Shown here piece by piece: positions 59,100-64,000 of a DNA stretch of 64,000 nucleotides; position 1 is the first letter of the stretch, and the number at the start of each line of letters is the position of its first letter. Below the pieces are notes generated by a model. The model was given only the letters and a program-made list of their open reading frames with translations. It was not told the DNA's origin and ran no database searches. A program made the translations under genes and the position numbers. The DNA is taken from the NCBI GenBank assembly GCA_000697665.1, contig KL197717.1, positions 897,950 to 961,949 on the forward strand, given 5' to 3'. This DNA is from Jaapia argillacea MUCL 33604 (Eukaryota > Basidiomycota > Agaricomycetes > Jaapiales > Jaapiaceae).

Positions 59100-60968
59100 A
59101 TCACAACATTAGAAGGTGATTTAGGACTCAAAGAGGAAATTCAGAACCACACACAACTCGACGAATCAGTAGCAACAGCCTTAGACATCATAAGGAAACA
59201 AGGACCACGATCCTTGAAGAGGGGACTAGAGGAATGGAATCAGGAAGACGGATTAATCCTCTATCGAGGAAAGATCTACGTCCCCAAAGACACGGAATTA
59301 CGATGCAAAGTGGTCAAATCATGTCATGACCCCATATTGATGGGACATCCAGGGAGATATAAGACGTTGGAATTAGTATAAAGGGACTATTGGTGGCCAG
59401 GAATGTCCATCTTCGTACAAAATTACATCAATGGATGCGCCACCTGTCAATCAATCAAACCAAACACCAACCCCACTCAGGAACCACTACATCCAACAGA
59501 AATCCCAACATGTCCCTGGCAGATCGTAACACAAGATTTCATCACAGGATTACCAGAAGCAGATGGTTATGATTCAATCCACGTCATAACCAATCGATAC
59601 ACCAAAACTATCGTTGCTACACCCTGCAATAAAACCATTGACACTGATGGGACAGCCAAGATTCTAATGGAAGGACCATTCCGATGTTACGGATTGCCTG
59701 ATAAGATCATATCAGATCGAGGACCGCAATTCGTATCACAAGTGTTCCGAGCCATTCTAGAACGACTCAACATCAAATCCGCTCTCAGCACAGGATTTCA
59801 TCCAGAAACAGATGGAGCTACAGAGATAGTCAATAAGGAACTAGAAATCTACTTCCGAGCATACTGCAATCGCGCCCAAAACAATTGGCCATCATTACTC
59901 TACACCACCGAATTGACCCACAACACACAAATACACTCCGCCACCAAACAAACACCGTTCGAACTCATGCATGGCTATCGCGCCAAAACCTCTGGAACAT
60001 TCAGACCAATACCAGATATACCAACTGCAGACCAACAACTGGAAGAATTAAAGAAATCCAGACAAGAAGCAGAAGCTTGCTTACATATTGCTGCCAAAGC
60101 AATGAAGAAGCAAAATGACACCTATGGAATCAAAGGACCGAATTTCGCAGTAGGAGATAAAGTTTGGTTAGAAGGAAAGAATGTCAAAACGGAATACCCC
60201 AGTGCCAAACTATCTCCCAAACGACATGGACCTTTCCCAATCAAAGCAACCATTGGTTCTGGTGCCTACAAGCTGACGCTACCAAAGAAATGGAGAATCC
60301 ATCCCGTATTTCATGCAGGATTACTCACACCATACCAAGAAACCAAAGAACACAGAATCAACTTCCCACAACCACCCCCAGATCTAATAGAAGGCGAAGA
60401 AGAATATGAAGTAGAGGAAGTTGTTAGATCGAAATTCGTAGGAAAAACCAAGAAAATCAAATACTTAGTCAAATGGAAAGGCTACCCTGAATCAGAAAAT
60501 ACTTGGGAAGATATTGGCAACTTACGCAACTCAGCAAAACTAGTCAATTACTTCCATCAGAAGAATCCAAAGGCACCGAAACCTGTGCAAATTGCACTCA
60601 CATTACTCAAAGTGCCTGAGGAACAATGGAGACGCTTTTGGATCAACAGAGAGGTAGAACAGACAACAAAGGAAAACTACCTACAAATTCCTGAAGTACT
60701 ATCAAAACGTCCGAACCCAGAACGTATAAAGGCACATCTGGCGAGACTGCAAAACTTCATTCCTTGCCGAATACTCCAGCAGCACCAGCAGTCTCTTAGC
60801 CCACTAGCTAAAACTCCAGCTCGACTATCATCTACTCTTGTCTCCCAACCAAACACCCTCCAACCACATCATGCTCTCAGTCATCAACACCATCTACCTC
60901 TACAACCACATCACTCCCACCACTCATTTCTTCATCAGTCCCCGTTACACCAGGAACGAACACGGTGA
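59100..60968 (+). mobile_element. Integrase with C-terminal chromodomain
   Basis: The zinc-binding end contains CATCQSIK. The catalytic core has IVTQDFITGLP, IISDRGPQF and DGATEIVNKELE, the D, D and E residues. The chromodomain is YEVEEVVRSKFVG then KYLVKWKGYPESENTWED (about 60405-60530). A Pro/His-rich tail follows. Confidence 0.9.
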
Positions 60969-60995
60969 AGTCGTCGACCGCGCTGACGTCATAGA

Positions 60996-62187
60996 ATGAG
61001 AATGAGGTCTTGTCACCGACCACCTGTGCAGGGCAGGATATCTTCAGGCATCCCTATGGACCCTCCGAAACAATCCCACTCAGATCAAGGCCCTCACCGT
61101 CGCCATGCACCACCCCACCACGAGCGAACTACTCGAGGAGTCCGAAGGGGTAGTTTACTACCCCACCCCAGTCGTCACTATCCGCTACAACCCCTCCAAA
61201 GACCTTCAGGCCAACACCTCCATCCTACCCCCACTTACTTGCCTCTGTCTACCCAAACTCCTGATAGTGGAACCCGTTCGGATTCACATCGACTCAGACA
61301 CCGACGTCGCCTCCAGTGCCTCCTACCACCCCGACTCCCTGACGTCCTCCCTCCATGAATCAGATTATCAACCCATCTCACCTCTCTTATCCGCCATGGG
61401 GGACTCCTCCTTCACATCCACTACCAACTTAGACCTCAAGGAACGACACCCCCGACCCTTCTCTGGACACCCATCAGCTTCGCCAGCAGACGCACCAGCA
61501 GACGCACCCAACCCCTGAGTACCGACCCCTCATCCATTCACACTAGTGGGTACGTATGCATTAATTCAGAGCGAAATATCTGATCACCCATCATTACCTT
61601 CTCTAGTATCTGTGCCTACCACCCCCACACCTGAATGGCCCTCTCCACCAACACCTCCAAATGAACCTTCGACTGTCAACTCATGGGGAGAAGGATGGAC
61701 TCAGGAGCAGGTAGACAAGTGGAATCAAACTCGCAACGAGGGATGGAACGAGGAAGCCATTATAGACTCAGAGAGCATCTGGCCTCAAACCAATAAGGAG
61801 AAGAGACGCCATCAACCCAAGTGCTGGGGATGTGGAGTATGGGGGCACACCATCTACTGGTGTAAAAAGACCAACTATTATAAGCCTGTTCTTCGATCAC
61901 GACCCACCACCACTCATTACAACTCAGCCAGCAATACCCTGCTTCCACCCCTACACTGGTCGACCCCTTCCATCCCATACGCCGACCGCATCCACACCGA
62001 AAATGACCTCTTTGACTTCCTTATGGAACGAGTATCGGCATCAGCGACCGCTCTCCAGACGGCTGAGTGGACCCACTCCTACTGGATTGAACAGGGAAAA
62101 CGTCTGGCTGGGTCAGATGGTCTCATGGGCCCTCAACTCCTCTCCTGGTACCCTTCTAAACCTGCCCCTGTCGCCCCTAAGGCTTAA
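60996..62187 (+). mobile_element. Extra 3' ORF region with zinc knuckle
   Basis: Between integrase and the 3' LTR lies coding-like sequence rich in Pro/Ser/Thr that ends in a frame with a second CCHC knuckle, CWGCGVWGHTIYWC (about 61828-61870). Chromoviruses usually end soon after integrase, so this is an additional ORF of unknown role. Fossil; frames are not joined here. Confidence 0.65.
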
Positions 62188-62216
62188 CTAGGACATTAGG
62201 GACAATGTCGGATTTT

Positions 62217-62229
62217 AGAGAGGGGGTGG
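62217..62229 (+). other. Polypurine tract
   Basis: AGAGAGGGGGTGG directly before the 3' LTR, the usual plus-strand primer. Confidence 0.75.
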
Positions 62230-62759
62230 TGTTGTGAACACGTTTGGACCTGTATATTTTCCTCGTATTTTCATTCTTTTATTGGACTTCCTTTGCTTCA
62301 TATCATTTCCCTTGTCTATGGTACTCAGCATCCTTTCACATTATCTTATCTCAGACTGTGTACTATTTATATCATCCAATGACTCGTCTCGTACAGCCTC
62401 ATACAGCCTCGCCATTGTTCTCTACTTCATTGTTCTATCTTCATTGTTCGTCGTCATTGTTCCGAACCTTAACTCGCTCGCCATTGTCCTTAGACATTGT
62501 CTTGTTCGTTATTGTCTATAGTACATTGTTCAATATCTCATTGTTCCTGTAGTATATAAGGACACCTACCTACTCTGTATTCAGTAGCTTGTCCACTTGA
62601 ACAATACAGCGCTTTAGTTGTATCCTTCAACCGGTTCGCTCATTCTCGTCATCCTCTATTGCCTCAAGATCGTAGCCTGAGTACTAGTTAGCAAGAAATA
62701 CCCAAAAGACTTACAAGCCTTATTCGCTACCTTATGCTAACGCTAAGGCGCTCATAACA
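62230..62759 (+). repeat. 3' LTR (530 bp)
   Basis: Same ends and length as the 5' LTR, about 98% identical by eye. Confidence 0.93.
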
Positions 62760-62764
62760 ATAGA
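62760..62764. repeat. Target site duplication ATAGA (right)
   Basis: Identical to 53540-53544. It continues into the displaced part of the inverted-repeat arm. Confidence 0.9.
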
Positions 62765-62850
62765 AGCATAGTCTGTAGTATGCACAGTCCATAGTCTGTA
62801 GTAATGATGAGTAAGAAAGAAGTCAAGGTGAGTCAAAGGAAATAGAAGGA
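62765..62850 (+). repeat. Outer part of the foldback right arm
   Basis: The reverse complement matches 52831-52916 (shared CATAGTCTGTAG and GATGAGTAAGAAAG). It shows that the chromovirus split this arm. Confidence 0.82.
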
Positions 62851-62981
62851 TGTCTGGCTACTATGTATTTGGTAGCTTGTCTACTTGAACAATACAGCCC
62901 TTTAGTTGTATCCTTCAACCAGTTTGCTCCTATTGCCTCAAGATCATAGCCTGAGTATTAGTCACTAAGGTGCTCCTAACA
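62851..62981 (+). repeat. LTR fragment, 3' portion
   Basis: Matches the last ~130 bp of the older LTR type, from ATGTCTGGCTACT to CTCCTAACA. Its 5' part is missing next to the inverted-repeat element. Confidence 0.8.
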
Positions 62982-63580
62982 CTTGGACAAGCTCTTACCA
63001 ACCCTACTCACTCTATGATACCAACACAGTCAGGATCCACAAGCTCATCACCCACTAACACTCCATCCAGTAACATACTCATCAACTTCACAAGCTTTGC
63101 CTTATGACTCGATCAGTACATACAGAACACCACCCAACACCAAATCATACTGGCTGAAAGGTGGATTCACATTGATGCCTTCTTGGCAGTGTTCCTCTCC
63201 ATCACACATGATCTTGACCAGATCCACAACTACACCAACATCATTTTGGGAGACCTAGCCATACTTCACTCATGAGTAAACAACATCATTGAGCGAATAA
63301 AGAACCAATCTGAAGAAGCAGAACAACTTTGTCAACAGAACATCAACACCAGATGCTATAGCATAATTGCAATTATTCCAGCAAATAACAAGGAGGTGTT
63401 TGCAACTACCCCAGCAAATGTATTGCAATAAGTGCCAAGTCCTGTAGCATCAGTACAGCCAGGCTATCTGGGACCTGCTGAGACCATGCAGACCTGACCC
63501 TAGGGAATGTCCAGAATGAAAAATGGTCATGTGACCAGGCCAACCACCCAAATCAGTAAATCGTTAACAATACCCCATAA
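62982..63580 (+). mobile_element. Leader fragment of an LTR element
   Basis: Begins with the same primer-site sequence CTTGGACAAGCTC and a leader alike to that at 50825. It then decays into unrecognised sequence. Confidence 0.65.
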
Positions 63581-63904
63581 AAATGGAAGTCAAACAATGT
63601 ACTATAGACAATAACAAACAAGACAATGTTCAGAGATAATGATGAGTGAATTAAGGTTCAAGACAATGACAATGAACAATGAGGAAAGAACAATGAAACT
63701 GAGAACAATAACAAGGCTATACAAGGCAAGTCATTGTGCACTAGTAATAATACAGAGTTTGAGATAAGATAAGATAAGATAAGATAAGACTGAGCCAAGT
63801 ATCATAGACAAAGGAAATGACACAAAGGCAAATAAAGTTCAAGGAAAAGAATAAAATACATACAATACAAATGAAAATTTATAAGTCTGAACATATTCAC
63901 AACA
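63581..63904 (-). repeat. Inverted LTR fragment, 5' portion
   Basis: The minus strand starts TGTTGTGAATATG and carries the repeated CTTATCTTAT tract. It ends before the TATA region. An old truncated copy in opposite orientation. Confidence 0.8.
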
Positions 63905-64000
63905 TATCGTTTGCACAATGTTCTACTCAACACTCAGTGAGTTTTGTGGAAAGCTAACAGTGTAGAATATTGTGTAGGCATCACAAGTAGGATGGGTTAA
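63905..64000. other. Unassigned edge sequence
   Basis: AT-rich, no feature seen. Confidence 0.3.

Larger units (their letters stand above)
53545..62759 (+). mobile_element. Ty3/Gypsy chromovirus, full length, broken
   Basis: 9.2-kb LTR retrotransposon with 530-bp LTRs, a primer site, gag, protease, reverse transcriptase, RNase H, integrase with chromodomain, an extra 3' ORF and a polypurine tract, in the Ty3/Gypsy order. The chromodomain places it in the chromoviruses. The two LTRs differ at about a dozen sites by eye (roughly 2%), mostly transitions, so it is fairly young. The coding region has several interruptions, probably fewer than ten, and looks dead. It inserted into the right arm of a long inverted-repeat element. 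Confidence 0.93.

Overview
The window reads as nuclear DNA of a filamentous basidiomycete, probably an Agaricomycete. Supporting signs are dense genes on both strands, many 45-65 nt GT-AG introns, an agaric-type F-box protein, a DUF3433 membrane protein, an eukaryotic initiator tRNA and Ty3/Gypsy chromovirus DNA. All functional calls rest on motifs read by eye; no search was run. Exon joins were worked out from splice signals and reading frame.

Layout, 0-32.5 kb: a gene-rich core. In order: a secreted-protein start (1-52, minus), an epoxide hydrolase (+), an intradiol catechol dioxygenase (+), initiator tRNA-Met (-), a MYND zinc-finger protein (-), 5-formyltetrahydrofolate cyclo-ligase (-) divergent from the GPI-GlcNAc transferase subunit PIG-P (+), an isochorismatase-family hydrolase carrying an in-frame TAG (-), an alpha/beta hydrolase (-), an amino-acid permease (-), the mismatch-repair ATPase MSH6 (+), a LINE-like remnant, a pair of inverted small ORFs, a DUF3433 membrane protein (+), a CFAP20/DUF667 protein (+), an F-box protein with an apparent one-base frameshift (-), mitochondrial methionyl-tRNA formyltransferase (+) and a CYSTM-like small protein (+).

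32.5-47 kb is sparser: a Ser-rich orphan protein, a tail-anchored cyclic-nucleotide phosphodiesterase, a 72-residue small protein and an NAD-dependent epimerase/MAT2B-like reductase, separated by gene-poor stretches.

47-64 kb is accessory DNA. An orphan gene with a conserved-looking Asn-Cys motif is followed by a HEAT-repeat gene made of near-perfect 165-bp exon+intron units. That gene is cut off by an LTR. Then come nested repeats: an old LTR copy with an inverted solo LTR inside it, a tRNA-like/SINE-like piece, a long inverted-repeat element, and inside the right arm of that element a 9.2-kb Ty3/Gypsy chromovirus (53545-62759) with 530-bp LTRs and an ATAGA target duplication. The chromovirus is a fossil: its parts are recognisable but the coding region has several interruptions. 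Its primer site is complementary to its own LTR, as in self-primed Tf1-like elements. More LTR fragments fill the right edge.

Functional links are loose. Two one-carbon genes (the cyclo-ligase and the formyltransferase) are 23 kb apart and there is no convincing biosynthetic cluster. The strongest candidates for something little described are the exon-intron HEAT array with its neighbour, and the self-priming chromovirus with its extra zinc-knuckle ORF.
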